From Candidatus Treponema caballi (GTDB lineage Bacteria; Spirochaetota; Spirochaetia; Treponematales; Treponemataceae): a stretch of DNA of 64,000 nucleotides. The first letter of the stretch is position 1. The number at the start of each line of letters is the position of its first letter. Positions 25,635 to 34,386 of this stretch are shown piece by piece. Where the stretch lies: the NCBI GenBank assembly GCA_018066285.1, contig JAGHRS010000019.1:62001-126000 (forward strand). The letters are read 5' to 3'. The notes beneath the pieces were generated by a model that had not been told where the DNA came from, made no database searches, and saw nothing but the letters and a program-made list of their open reading frames with translations. The position numbers and the translations under genes are program-made.

Positions 25635-27002
25635 TTACAAATCTACTTTCAGGAGCATGGTTTCAAGCTTTTCCTTTTCAACCAGCTCAATAGGCCTGTT
25701 TTCTGCGAAATCAAGAGCCTGTCCTGAGAACTTTGAGCTTGTCAGGATGACCAGCTTTGTGTAGGCTTTCGATTTCATTTCATCAAACGCTTTTCGGACG
25801 AGTACTTCCTGAATGGCGGATGTATCGCGGTAATATATGAACAGAACATTCTGAGCCCGCTGATTGCGCCAGTTGTCTGATTCCGGCTCAGATGCAACAA
25901 GAATGCATCCGTATTTTTTAGTCTGTGTGCTCTTTGTTTCAAGTCCGTAACAGATGGTGGTAAGTTTCTTTGCGATTTCGACAAATCCTTCTGAATTGCT
26001 TGTCAGGTATTCCTTCATGCTGTCATTGGTGACGACATCGCTGTATTGGGCGATTTTAGCAGGAACATCCCTGAAGTTCTGCTGAACAGCCTGAATTGCA
26101 TGCCACTCCTTGAGTGCTGCATCTATGTCACGCATTTTTTCCTTGCAGTCAGCAAAAAAATAGCGGGCATACAGAGTTTCTTTCTTTTCATTCTGAGGAT
26201 CAAGCTTGATTGCGCGTTCAAATTCAAGACATGCTTTATCAAGTGATTTTCCTGCCGCGTAGCAGGTGCCGCGCTCAATCAGTGATTTCTGCTTGAATTC
26301 AGGGTCTCTGAGTGCTTTCTCAAAGGCTTCGACGGCTCCTGGATAATCATGGCTTTCCTTAAGGATTTTTCCCAGATAGTAATAGGAAGACCATGTTTCA
26401 GGGCTCAGCTGGATGGCATGGTCAATGGCTTTCTTTGCTTCTGAGAACTGCTGTGCATGAAAGAGCAGAAGTCCTGAGGCTGCATACGCCTGAACATTGC
26501 GGCGGTCAAGCGAGATTGTCTTCTGGTAGAAAAGCAGTGCCTGATCAGGCTTTCCGCGTGCTTCAAAAATCTTTGCAGCGCCGAAGTACCATTCTGGATT
26601 TTTTGCATCGATTTTAGTGAGAAGCAGGAACTGTTTCAGTGCTTCTTCAGGCTGATGGAACTTTGTGTAAAGTGCACTGAACTCTTTTCTGAATTCTTTT
26701 TCTGATATGCCTTCTTCAAAAATGGCGTTCTGATCTACATATTTGAATTCGGTAAGTGCCAGTTCGCTTTTACCATCAGCAATATAGGCCTTTCCCAGTG
26801 CATAGTGAATTGATGCATCCCGCGGATTTTTCTGGAGAATGTTTTTTGCAGTTTTGATGGCTGCGCTGTTTTTTCCCTGCTTGATGAGTTTCAGGATAGT
26901 GTCAGCGCGCTTTGGAGAGGTTATGGATCTGATAAGGAAAAAAGCAAGAAAACAAATGCCCGTACCTAAGACGGCGATGATAATTATTGTAATGGGATCC
27001 AT
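25635..27002 (-). CDS. TPR protein with degenerate Mrr-like nuclease domain
   Basis: A 455-residue protein with an N-terminal membrane helix (about 5-25), then about eight TPR motifs (for example DASIHYALGKAYIADGK and WSSYYYLGKILKES) up to about 310. The last 120 residues follow the restriction-endonuclease-like Mrr pattern: FVEIAKKL helix, a YGCILVASE strand, NVLFIYYRD strand, and LVILTSSKFSGQALDFA then PIELVEKEKLETML. The catalytic D and QxK residues of Mrr are missing, so it is probably a binding domain, not a nuclease. GGAG stands before the ATG. It heads the operon with the phosphoesterase and ParB-like genes. Confidence 0.88.
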   Translation of the reverse strand: MDPITIIIIAVLGTGICFLAFFLIRSITSPKRADTILKLIKQGKNSAAIKTAKNILQKNPRDASIHYALGKAYIADGKSELALTEFKYVDQNAIFEEGISEKEFRKEFSALYTKFHQPEEALKQFLLLTKIDAKNPEWYFGAAKIFEARGKPDQALLFYQKTISLDRRNVQAYAASGLLLFHAQQFSEAKKAIDHAIQLSPETWSSYYYLGKILKESHDYPGAVEAFEKALRDPEFKQKSLIERGTCYAAGKSLDKACLEFERAIKLDPQNEKKETLYARYFFADCKEKMRDIDAALKEWHAIQAVQQNFRDVPAKIAQYSDVVTNDSMKEYLTSNSEGFVEIAKKLTTICYGLETKSTQTKKYGCILVASEPESDNWRNQRAQNVLFIYYRDTSAIQEVLVRKAFDEMKSKAYTKLVILTSSKFSGQALDFAENRPIELVEKEKLETMLLKVDL

Positions 27003-27107
27003 GTGTTCTCCGATAATTTAAGAAAATGCGGATATCATCACTTAGGATAATCTGCTATATAGAATGGTAACTTTTTTATGCAAATCTGTCAAATATTGGA
27101 GAGGTAT

Positions 27108-27977
27108 ATGAAGAAAAAGGACTGTTTTCGTAAAGTATTGCTGTGTGCCGTCTGTGTGCTGGCAATAAGTGCTGTCCATGCGGATTCGTATGCCGATGCA
27201 GTGGAATTATTCCGTACCAACAAGCCTCAGGAAGCTATCCCTCTTTTTCAGGATGCTCTTTCAAAGGGAACTGCTTCTCCTGACATCTATAATTATCTTG
27301 GCCTTGCCTATTATCAGACAGGCCAGATGCAGAAATCTTTTGAAACGTATCAGATTGGGCTGCTCATGCCTGACACGGATAAAAGAACGCTCTATTATAA
27401 TGCTGGTAACGTTGCGTTTGCGCTTGGTTATTATGACCGCGCAGATGAGCTGTATACATACGCACTTACAAAGGATTCGCATTTTGCAGCCGCAACGCTC
27501 AACAGGGCAAATGCACGCATGAAAAGTCTGCAGTATGAGTGGGCTGTCGATGACTACAAGACGTATCTTGAGCTTGCTCCAGAAACGGAACAGCGCGGAA
27601 ACATAGAAAAACTGATTGCATTGCTTACCCAGCAGATGGAAGATGGAACGCTTTCCAATCAGAATGTAACTCAGAGACAGATGGGCGCTATTGTCCAGCA
27701 GCAGATTGAAGAATCTCTTGCCCAACAGCAGGCGGAACAGGCTGCCGTACAGGCCGCCCAGCAGGCTGCCTGGGAACAGCAGCGGGCAGAGGAAGAGGCT
27801 CAGCGTGTTGCAGCTGAAGCTCAGGCTGCAGAGCAGAAGAAGCAGGAAGAGGCTGCCCGCCGTCAGAGACTGCTTCAGGCAGCGGCTGCGGCATTGCAGA
27901 ACAGTGCCGCCCAGACAAACAGTTCAGCGGGAGCTGAAGAGGTAAAGGATTATGTCCATGATGAAGAACTCGATTAA
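27108..27977 (+). CDS. Exported TPR protein with Gln/Ala-rich coiled coil
   Basis: A 289-residue protein. The start at 27108 has GGAGAGG ahead and gives a signal peptide (MKKKDCFRKVLLCAVCVLA, cleavage likely after VHA). Residues 25-165 hold about four TPRs (YADAVELFRTNKPQEAIPLF, DIYNYLGLAYYQTGQM, TLYYNAGNVAFALGYYDRA). Residues 190-280 are a Q/A/E-rich coiled coil with runs of QQ and AQQAAWEQQ. It should act in the periplasm as an adaptor. It overlaps the next TPR gene by about 20 bp, and the two are probably made together. Confidence 0.85.
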   Translation: MKKKDCFRKVLLCAVCVLAISAVHADSYADAVELFRTNKPQEAIPLFQDALSKGTASPDIYNYLGLAYYQTGQMQKSFETYQIGLLMPDTDKRTLYYNAGNVAFALGYYDRADELYTYALTKDSHFAAATLNRANARMKSLQYEWAVDDYKTYLELAPETEQRGNIEKLIALLTQQMEDGTLSNQNVTQRQMGAIVQQQIEESLAQQQAEQAAVQAAQQAAWEQQRAEEEAQRVAAEAQAAEQKKQEEAARRQRLLQAAAAALQNSAAQTNSSAGAEEVKDYVHDEELD

Positions 27978-30576
27978 CGGAACGGATGGAGCGGATAACG
28001 CTCAGAAGAATAAAAAAAACAGGATGGTGATCATCATCCTCATAGCGTCACTGCTGCTTGCCGGTATTGGAGTCGGAAGCGGCGTCGTCATTAACAGCCG
28101 TCTTAAGGCAGCTGCCGCAGAAAGGGCTGTCGCAGAGCGGAATGCAGAACTTGCCGCTTCCGCAGAACGTGAAAATCTTCTTAAACTTGTTCAGTCGTAC
28201 ATTGAGCGTGAAGAGTATGAACACGCCATGACCATGCTTGATGACTACATCATCAAGCATGGTACGGATGAGGAACTTGAAGCGCTTTTTGACAGCATCA
28301 TTGCCCTGAAAAAGCTGATGGATACATCCTATGAACAGGCGCTTCTTGATGCTGCCGATGCTGCTACAAAAGTGGCTTTGCTTGAAGCGAAAGCTGCTGA
28401 GCAGGCTGCCATTGAAAAGGCTGTGCGTGAAGCTCTGGCCCGCGCTCAGGCTCAGACAGCAGAAGCAGAAAAGGCTGCAGCCACGGCACAGGCAGCTCTT
28501 GAAGAAGTGCAGAAACGCGCAGAATCTCAGAAAAAGGCTGGTTCTGGCAGTGAAGAGAAGACAGCGCGTGCAGAAGCGGCAGCTTCCGTTGCCTCATCTG
28601 CTTCAAAAGCGAATGCTGCAGAAAAGGGTACTTTCGCGCGCGAAGGAGCTCCTCTTGCAGGCAGTGGAAAGACTGATGCAGCCGGTAACTTTTATGATAC
28701 AGACGGAACTGTGTACAGTGCAGACGGTACTGTACTTGGAAAATATGATGCCGACGGAACTTTCACGGCTGCGGACGGAACGCGCGTAACAGCTGACGGC
28801 AGCGTATATGATGCAGACGGTTCTGCCATAAACATGTCCGTTCTTGATGAAAGCGGATATGACAAGAAAGCACATGCTGGTTCTGGCAGTCCTGAAGAAA
28901 CGGCTTCGAAAGCAGGTGATGCTCTGAACGCTGATAAGAAAGCCTTAGATAAGGCTTCTCAGGAAGCAGAGAAGACGGCAAAAGCAGCTCAGACTGGCGA
29001 GAAAAAAGAGATGGAAGGCGCTGACAGCGAGGATAAGCTTGCTGAAGAGAAGGCTCGCCAGGAAAAAGCAGCGGAAGATGCCGCAAAGCAGAAGGCTGCA
29101 GAAGAGGAACTTGCCCGTCAGAATGCTGAACTCAAGGCGCTTATTGATGAGATTAACGGCCTGATTGAAGAAGGCCGTATTGCACTTGAAGAAGGCCGTA
29201 TAGATGACGCCCTTGGTTCTTTTGAACAGGCGAGAGATCTGCTTCCTGAAGATCAGGAAGCTTTTGCAAGTCAGAAACTGTCGCAGATGGCTGTCATGAT
29301 GTACGATGCGGCAGAATCTTTGGGAGACCAGCTTTCACCTGAGGACCGTGCGCGCCTTCTTGATGAAATTGACGACTTTACGGATGAAGCAATCGCTATG
29401 GATGGAGATTCTGCTGATTCCCACTATATAAAGGGCCTGCTTGCGGAAGAGTATGGAAACCTTGATGAAGCTGCTGCTGAGCTTGAGAAAGCGCTTGAAG
29501 AAAATCCGGGAGATTATCTGTATTGGTATGAACTGGGCAAAGTCCGCTACATCCAGAAGAAATATACGGCTGCACGCGATGCGTTCAAAAAATCAACGGA
29601 AATAAACAGCAGATTTGAGATTTCCTTCTACGATCTGGGCCTTTCTTACGAGCGGCTTTCAAGTCCTGATTCTGCAATTGCTGCTTATAACAGCGCACTT
29701 GATATCCGTGCATCATATACAAAGGCAAATCTGCAGATTGGACGCATTGAGAAAAACAGGAACCGCCTCAAGCAGTCAATTTCAGCGTATCAGGCAGCGC
29801 TCAGTTCTGCTCCGAACAACGTTGTCGTGCTCAGGGAAACTGGTGCCGCATACTATGCATCAGGTGATTCTGTGACAGCTGAGTCATATTTCAAGAAAGC
29901 GCTTGCCATTTCGCCAAATGATGACGTAACCAACTATAATCTTGCGATAATTCTGTATAACAGCGGAAAATATAAGGATGCGCTCACGTATGCGTCAAAA
30001 GCTTCATCCGCAGTAAACAATGCAAGCTATCACTATACCTGCGGCCTTATATACGAAGCGATGGATGATTTTGACAACGCGCTTACCTGGTATGTGAAGG
30101 CGATTACGACAAATCCGAAAATGACCGGTGCGTACATCAATCTGGGACGTCTTTATATAGAAAATGATGACGCCTACGATGCAATCAAGCTGCTGAATAC
30201 AGCAGTCCAGCAGAACCCCGAAAGCGTTGATGCATGGAACAATCTGGCGAACGCGTATGTGCTCGACGAACAGTATGAGAATGCCATAAGGACGTATCAG
30301 ACGGTGCTCAAACTTGCTCCGGACAACATGACGTTCACGAAGAATCTTGCAAATGCGTATGCCGCGAACGGACAGTATCAGAATGCTATAGACATCTATA
30401 TGAACATTCTGCGTGAAAACCCGTCAGATTACGATGCTTACATAGAACTTGCCTATGTGTATATTTACGCGGGCGATTTTGACTCAGCCACAGGTTATCT
30501 GCTGCTCATGCAGGATGCAGCTCCGGACTATCGTGCTGACGAAGTGAATGTACTTCTTGATAATCTGATGTACTAA
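27958..30576 (+). CDS. Large membrane-anchored TPR protein with DGT repeats
   Basis: This 872-residue protein has one membrane helix (about 20-45), a long A/E/K/Q-rich coiled coil (about 50-240), a run of short repeats containing ADGT (about 242-293), a second charged coiled coil (300-410) and about ten TPRs to the end (for example ADSHYIKGLLAEEYGNLDEA and AYINLGRLYIENDDAYDA). The helix without cleavage site places most of the protein outside the cytoplasm. I start it at the ATG at 27958, where AAAGGA has proper spacing; an in-frame ATG six bases earlier is too close. It may build a periplasmic scaffold with the preceding TPR protein. Confidence 0.88.
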   Translation: MMKNSINGTDGADNAQKNKKNRMVIIILIASLLLAGIGVGSGVVINSRLKAAAAERAVAERNAELAASAERENLLKLVQSYIEREEYEHAMTMLDDYIIKHGTDEELEALFDSIIALKKLMDTSYEQALLDAADAATKVALLEAKAAEQAAIEKAVREALARAQAQTAEAEKAAATAQAALEEVQKRAESQKKAGSGSEEKTARAEAAASVASSASKANAAEKGTFAREGAPLAGSGKTDAAGNFYDTDGTVYSADGTVLGKYDADGTFTAADGTRVTADGSVYDADGSAINMSVLDESGYDKKAHAGSGSPEETASKAGDALNADKKALDKASQEAEKTAKAAQTGEKKEMEGADSEDKLAEEKARQEKAAEDAAKQKAAEEELARQNAELKALIDEINGLIEEGRIALEEGRIDDALGSFEQARDLLPEDQEAFASQKLSQMAVMMYDAAESLGDQLSPEDRARLLDEIDDFTDEAIAMDGDSADSHYIKGLLAEEYGNLDEAAAELEKALEENPGDYLYWYELGKVRYIQKKYTAARDAFKKSTEINSRFEISFYDLGLSYERLSSPDSAIAAYNSALDIRASYTKANLQIGRIEKNRNRLKQSISAYQAALSSAPNNVVVLRETGAAYYASGDSVTAESYFKKALAISPNDDVTNYNLAIILYNSGKYKDALTYASKASSAVNNASYHYTCGLIYEAMDDFDNALTWYVKAITTNPKMTGAYINLGRLYIENDDAYDAIKLLNTAVQQNPESVDAWNNLANAYVLDEQYENAIRTYQTVLKLAPDNMTFTKNLANAYAANGQYQNAIDIYMNILRENPSDYDAYIELAYVYIYAGDFDSATGYLLLMQDAAPDYRADEVNVLLDNLMY

Positions 30577-30614
30577 TTCAGATAATGTGCTAAAATGAGA
30601 TAATAGAGTTTTAC

Positions 30615-32117
30615 ATGAGTTTACTATCATCTGTATACCTTATTATCTCAATTGGCTCATTGATGTGTCTGTGGTTTGTCGTAAATCAGACAAAAGACAG
30701 AGGTAATGCCTATTACGTCCTTTCTTTCGCATGTGCCTTTGTCGGCTCAATCGGCTATTTCTTTGCAACGGTCTATACAACAGCAGAAGGATTGCTGCTT
30801 GCGACAAAACTGACGTATCTTGACGGAATATTCCTTCCTACGTTTCTTTTTATGTGCATGCTTCAGATATGCAATATAAAGATTAAACGCAGATATATAC
30901 TATGCCTTCTTCTTATCGATGTAGAAATTCTTTTTTCTGTGTTTTTATCTGAGTTTTCAAACTGGCATTATATATCTGTTGAGGTTATCCAGAAAAACGG
31001 CATGTATTTCCTTGAGAAAGAATATGGACCGCACCATGCCTTTTATGTCGGATACCTCATCGTGCAGTCGCTCCTTCCGTTTGCCGTCATCTTCTGGGCG
31101 TTCACCAACAAGAAGAAAATATCGTGGATTTATACCATTGAGTTGGGACTTCTTGAGTTTGTCACAATATTTGTATATGTGTTCGAACTTATCGTCGATC
31201 TTGATGCTGAACTGCTGCCGTTTGCCATTCTTTTTGATGAAATCTGCATCCTGCTTATCCTGCGCCGCATGAACTATTTCGATGTGACAATGGCGAACGT
31301 GACTCTTTCTCAGATAAAAGTTGACGGTTACGCTGTGCTCAATACGCGGCTGCATCTGGTAAGTTGCGATGATAACGCCAGAAAGTATTTTCCTGAACTT
31401 GCTGATGTTGACATAGATTCAAGTGTGACACAACCCTTCCTGCGTAAAGAGTTCGAGAAATGGATCCTTCAGTCAAAATCAGAACCTGTCATGCCGAAGG
31501 TGTTCAACAGAAACGGAACAGATATTCGTGTTATGGTCCATCCGTTTTACAATGACAGAAAGACAAAGCATAAGGGCTATGTTCTTGAGGTAACCGATGA
31601 TACCGTGAATCAGGAGCATATCCGCCATCTGAATGAAATCCTGAATACTGACGCTCTTACCTGCATAGAAAACAGGTATGCCTTTGAGAACAGATGGAAT
31701 GAACTTGTCGAAAGCCCTCTCAGTGATGATTTTGTCATTGTCGCCGCTGATTTGAACGGGTTAAAGACAATAAATGACAATAAAGGCCATGTAGCCGGAG
31801 ATATCCTGATCAAGGGTGCGGCTGAAATCATGAAAAAGACGTTCGGACCATATGGCCGTGTGTACAGAACTGGCGGAGACGAGTTTGCCGCCCTTATTGA
31901 AACAGATGATCTTCCTTCTCTTGCAGCGTCTTTTGCTGAGAATATGAATGCCTGGAATCATCCTGATATAGGAAAGATATTCATTTCAGCGGGATATGCG
32001 GGAAAGCGTGAATTCCCGGATTACTCGCCGGATGCACTCCAGAAACTTGCTGATAAGCGGATGTACGCCAGCAAGCAGGAATATTACCGCAAGAATCACA
32101 TAGACAGACGAAGATAA
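30615..32117 (+). CDS. Membrane diguanylate cyclase (7TM sensor, GGDEF)
   Basis: A 500-residue protein whose first 225 residues form about seven membrane helices of the kind called the N-terminal 7TM region of histidine kinases. A PAS-like linker follows (ARKYFPELADVDIDSSVT). The C-terminal GGDEF domain has NTDALTCIENRYAFENRW and the active-site motif RTGGDEFAAL near residue 418. It should make c-di-GMP. The allosteric RxxD inhibitory site upstream of GGDEF is absent (GPYG there). No strong ribosome-binding site is visible; an extended -10 (TGCTAAAAT) lies 21 bases before the ATG. Confidence 0.93.
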   Translation: MSLLSSVYLIISIGSLMCLWFVVNQTKDRGNAYYVLSFACAFVGSIGYFFATVYTTAEGLLLATKLTYLDGIFLPTFLFMCMLQICNIKIKRRYILCLLLIDVEILFSVFLSEFSNWHYISVEVIQKNGMYFLEKEYGPHHAFYVGYLIVQSLLPFAVIFWAFTNKKKISWIYTIELGLLEFVTIFVYVFELIVDLDAELLPFAILFDEICILLILRRMNYFDVTMANVTLSQIKVDGYAVLNTRLHLVSCDDNARKYFPELADVDIDSSVTQPFLRKEFEKWILQSKSEPVMPKVFNRNGTDIRVMVHPFYNDRKTKHKGYVLEVTDDTVNQEHIRHLNEILNTDALTCIENRYAFENRWNELVESPLSDDFVIVAADLNGLKTINDNKGHVAGDILIKGAAEIMKKTFGPYGRVYRTGGDEFAALIETDDLPSLAASFAENMNAWNHPDIGKIFISAGYAGKREFPDYSPDALQKLADKRMYASKQEYYRKNHIDRRR

Positions 32118-32160
32118 ACTTGAAATAAGTAATTGTTTTTCAGGGAGGTCATGACAATCC

Positions 32161-33801
32161 ATGATGGAGTTTACATGCAAGGCTGATTACAAGGCTGAAA
32201 AAAATACCGTTCTTGGTACATTTGATGTTGCGTCATTTACGGGTGATAAGAACCTGACCGTAAAAAAAGCCTGGATAAGCACCGGCGGCTGGCAGTCCTG
32301 GAGTTCCGCGCTTGAAGTTGAGCCTGGAAAGAGACAGCCGTATCTGCATGTTGCCTTCATCACAAAATGGATCCGCTTCCTCCTGTTTCCGGAAAGCAGT
32401 TTCAAGGTTTCACGTAATCAGGTGCTCGCACAGTTCATTACGTACCTGCGCTGGAACGACACGTATCTCTTTTTCGTGTCCTGTGGCAACATCCACGATG
32501 AGTGTCCGCCCGTGCAGTTTGTCTTTGACCGCAGAAAAAACACGGTGACCTTTGAAATCTGCGATATCGGTAAGGAATGGAAGAAAGGCGGCCTTCAGGC
32601 AAAGATTGAAGTGTTTACCGCGCAGTCCTATTTTGAGGCTAAGGATAAGCTTTCCGAGCTTTTCGGACACGACCATTTCAAACAGATTGATTTCCTCGGA
32701 AAAAATCCGGGTGGCTGGGAAAGCTGGTACAATCACTACACGGATATAAACGAGCGCCTTATCCTGGATGACCTTGTGTCGCTTTCAAAGACAGACAACA
32801 TCATTTCAAGCGGCAATTACAGCTCTGTCGTCTTCCAGATAGATGACGGCTGGGAACAGGCAATCGGCGACTGGGAGCCTCTTTCTGACCGCTTCCCGAA
32901 CGGACTTGCGCCGCTTGCTGCTTCAATTGAGAAAAAAGGCTATATTCCCGGCTTGTGGATAGCGCCGTTCCTGTGCTCTGTGAAAAGCGAGACGGCCAAG
33001 GCGCATCCTGACTGGCTCCTCCGCGACAAACGCGGAAAGCTGGTGATTGCAGGATTCAATCCGTCCTGGGATGGCCTTTTCTACTGCCTCGATTTAAGCA
33101 TTCCCGAAGTTCTTGAGCACCTTGATGCACTTATGGAACGCGCGGTAAATGAGTGGGGCTTCCGTTACCTGAAACTCGACTTTCTGTACGCGGGCATGTA
33201 CTGGGGCGCTCACAAAAACGCCGGCGCTCAGTACGAGCTCTACAACCGTGCAGTCAAAATGCTTACGTCGCGCACAAAGAATAAGGAAGGCCGCGATGTC
33301 TGTTATCTTGGCTGCGGATTGCCGTTCGAGCAGTCATTCCGCTGTTTCCCGCTATCCCGTATCGGAGCTGATACGCGCGAGCACTGGGAAAATGGCCTTT
33401 ATAAGTTCATCCACTGGAATGGCCGTAACGCCGCGTTCACCAATCTGCAGGATTCGCTTGGCCACGCCATGTGGGATAAGGTTGTGTTCGCAAACGATCC
33501 GGATGTGCTGTTCGTGCGTAACGAAAACTGCTCGCTCACCCGCGATGAAAAGCTTCTGATAGCAACGGTCGATGCGCTTTTCGGAAGCCAGATCATGTAT
33601 TCGGATGATCCTGCGCACTCAGACTCACCTGAAGAGAAAGCGCTTACACATGAGATATTAGAGATAATAGAGAAAAACCGCGATAAAGAGTTCAGCGTCA
33701 AACCGCTTGGAAAAGAGTATTATGTCATCTCTTCTCGTGATGGAAGCGCACATGGCGTAATCCTTTTTGGAAGACAGCATCGTGTTGTGTGGGAGAAATG
33801 A
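32161..33801 (+). CDS. Alpha-galactosidase-like GH36 glycoside hydrolase
   Basis: A 546-residue enzyme of glycoside hydrolase family 36 type. The TIM barrel shows QIDDGWEQAIGDWEP, then GLWIAPFLCSVKSE, the likely nucleophile aspartate at D340 in LKLDF and the likely acid/base aspartate at D404 in RIGADT. An N-terminal beta domain (1-190) precedes the barrel. There is no signal peptide, so it works in the cytoplasm on imported alpha-galactosides. GGGAGG lies 12 bases before the ATG. It is not next to sugar transporters, so its substrate source is open. Assignment to GH36 rests on motifs; GH31-like activity is less likely. Confidence 0.9.
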   Translation: MMEFTCKADYKAEKNTVLGTFDVASFTGDKNLTVKKAWISTGGWQSWSSALEVEPGKRQPYLHVAFITKWIRFLLFPESSFKVSRNQVLAQFITYLRWNDTYLFFVSCGNIHDECPPVQFVFDRRKNTVTFEICDIGKEWKKGGLQAKIEVFTAQSYFEAKDKLSELFGHDHFKQIDFLGKNPGGWESWYNHYTDINERLILDDLVSLSKTDNIISSGNYSSVVFQIDDGWEQAIGDWEPLSDRFPNGLAPLAASIEKKGYIPGLWIAPFLCSVKSETAKAHPDWLLRDKRGKLVIAGFNPSWDGLFYCLDLSIPEVLEHLDALMERAVNEWGFRYLKLDFLYAGMYWGAHKNAGAQYELYNRAVKMLTSRTKNKEGRDVCYLGCGLPFEQSFRCFPLSRIGADTREHWENGLYKFIHWNGRNAAFTNLQDSLGHAMWDKVVFANDPDVLFVRNENCSLTRDEKLLIATVDALFGSQIMYSDDPAHSDSPEEKALTHEILEIIEKNRDKEFSVKPLGKEYYVISSRDGSAHGVILFGRQHRVVWEK

Positions 33802-33906
33802 TGAACATTCAGTGAGTGGTCTGGCGTAACGCTTACAGAGAAGGCAGAGGCTGAGATTATTCAGGAGAAAGCATCGGAACTCCGTATTTCAGATGCTGAC
33901 AGCGAC

Positions 33907-34377
33907 GTGCTTTTTGATACGGAACGTGAACCGCTGACACTTGAAGAGTATCAGGAACTGAAAGCGCTGGCGTTAAAATCCGCAGAAGATTTTTTTGCTT
34001 TATATCAATCATTTCCGGATAAGCATGTTTCTTCGCTTCCAGAACGGAAGACGTTTTACGGCCAGGTTCCTCGGACAGCAGAAGAGATGTATCAGCACAC
34101 AAAAAGTGTGAATGTGTATTATTTTGGAGAAATTGGTATAAATGCAGATAATGAAGGTTCGATTCTGGAATGCAGGCAGAAAGGCTTTGCAGCTTTGGAA
34201 GAGAAACCCGATTTCCTTTCATCCGCTGTCATTGATGGCAGCTACGGAGAACTGTGGTCAGTACGGAAAGTCCTCCGCCGCTTTATCTGGCACGACCGGA
34301 TTCACGCAAAAGCCATGTACCGGATGGGTGTGAAGACATTTGGCGAAGGAGTGGTTGTAAATCCGTTCGGGGTTTAA
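33907..34377 (+). CDS. DinB-like protein, probably frameshifted at the start
   Basis: This 156-residue frame from a GTG carries a DinB-like end (RRFIWHDRIHAKAMYRM, then VNPFG). The frame stays open upstream without a start codon as far as the stop codons at 33799-33804 (the GH36 stop and a following TGA) and encodes a plausible N terminus (SGVTLTEKAEAEI, ELRISDADSDVLFDTE). A strong GGGAG and ATG at 33801 begin translation in another frame (MNIQ then stop). Removing one base near 33810 would join MNI to SEWSGVTLTEK. So the full gene was probably 33801-34377 and is either broken, frameshifted in this assembly, or truncated to the GTG start. DinB-family proteins are metal-dependent and often act in thiol or small-molecule transfer; the exact role is unknown. 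Confidence 0.7.
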   Translation: MLFDTEREPLTLEEYQELKALALKSAEDFFALYQSFPDKHVSSLPERKTFYGQVPRTAEEMYQHTKSVNVYYFGEIGINADNEGSILECRQKGFAALEEKPDFLSSAVIDGSYGELWSVRKVLRRFIWHDRIHAKAMYRMGVKTFGEGVVVNPFGV

Positions 34378-34386
34378 TTGCTGTGA

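Noticed and set aside
31850-31890. Allosteric I-site (RxxD) in the diguanylate cyclase
   Set aside because: The residues at the I-site position read GPYG, so the site is absent.
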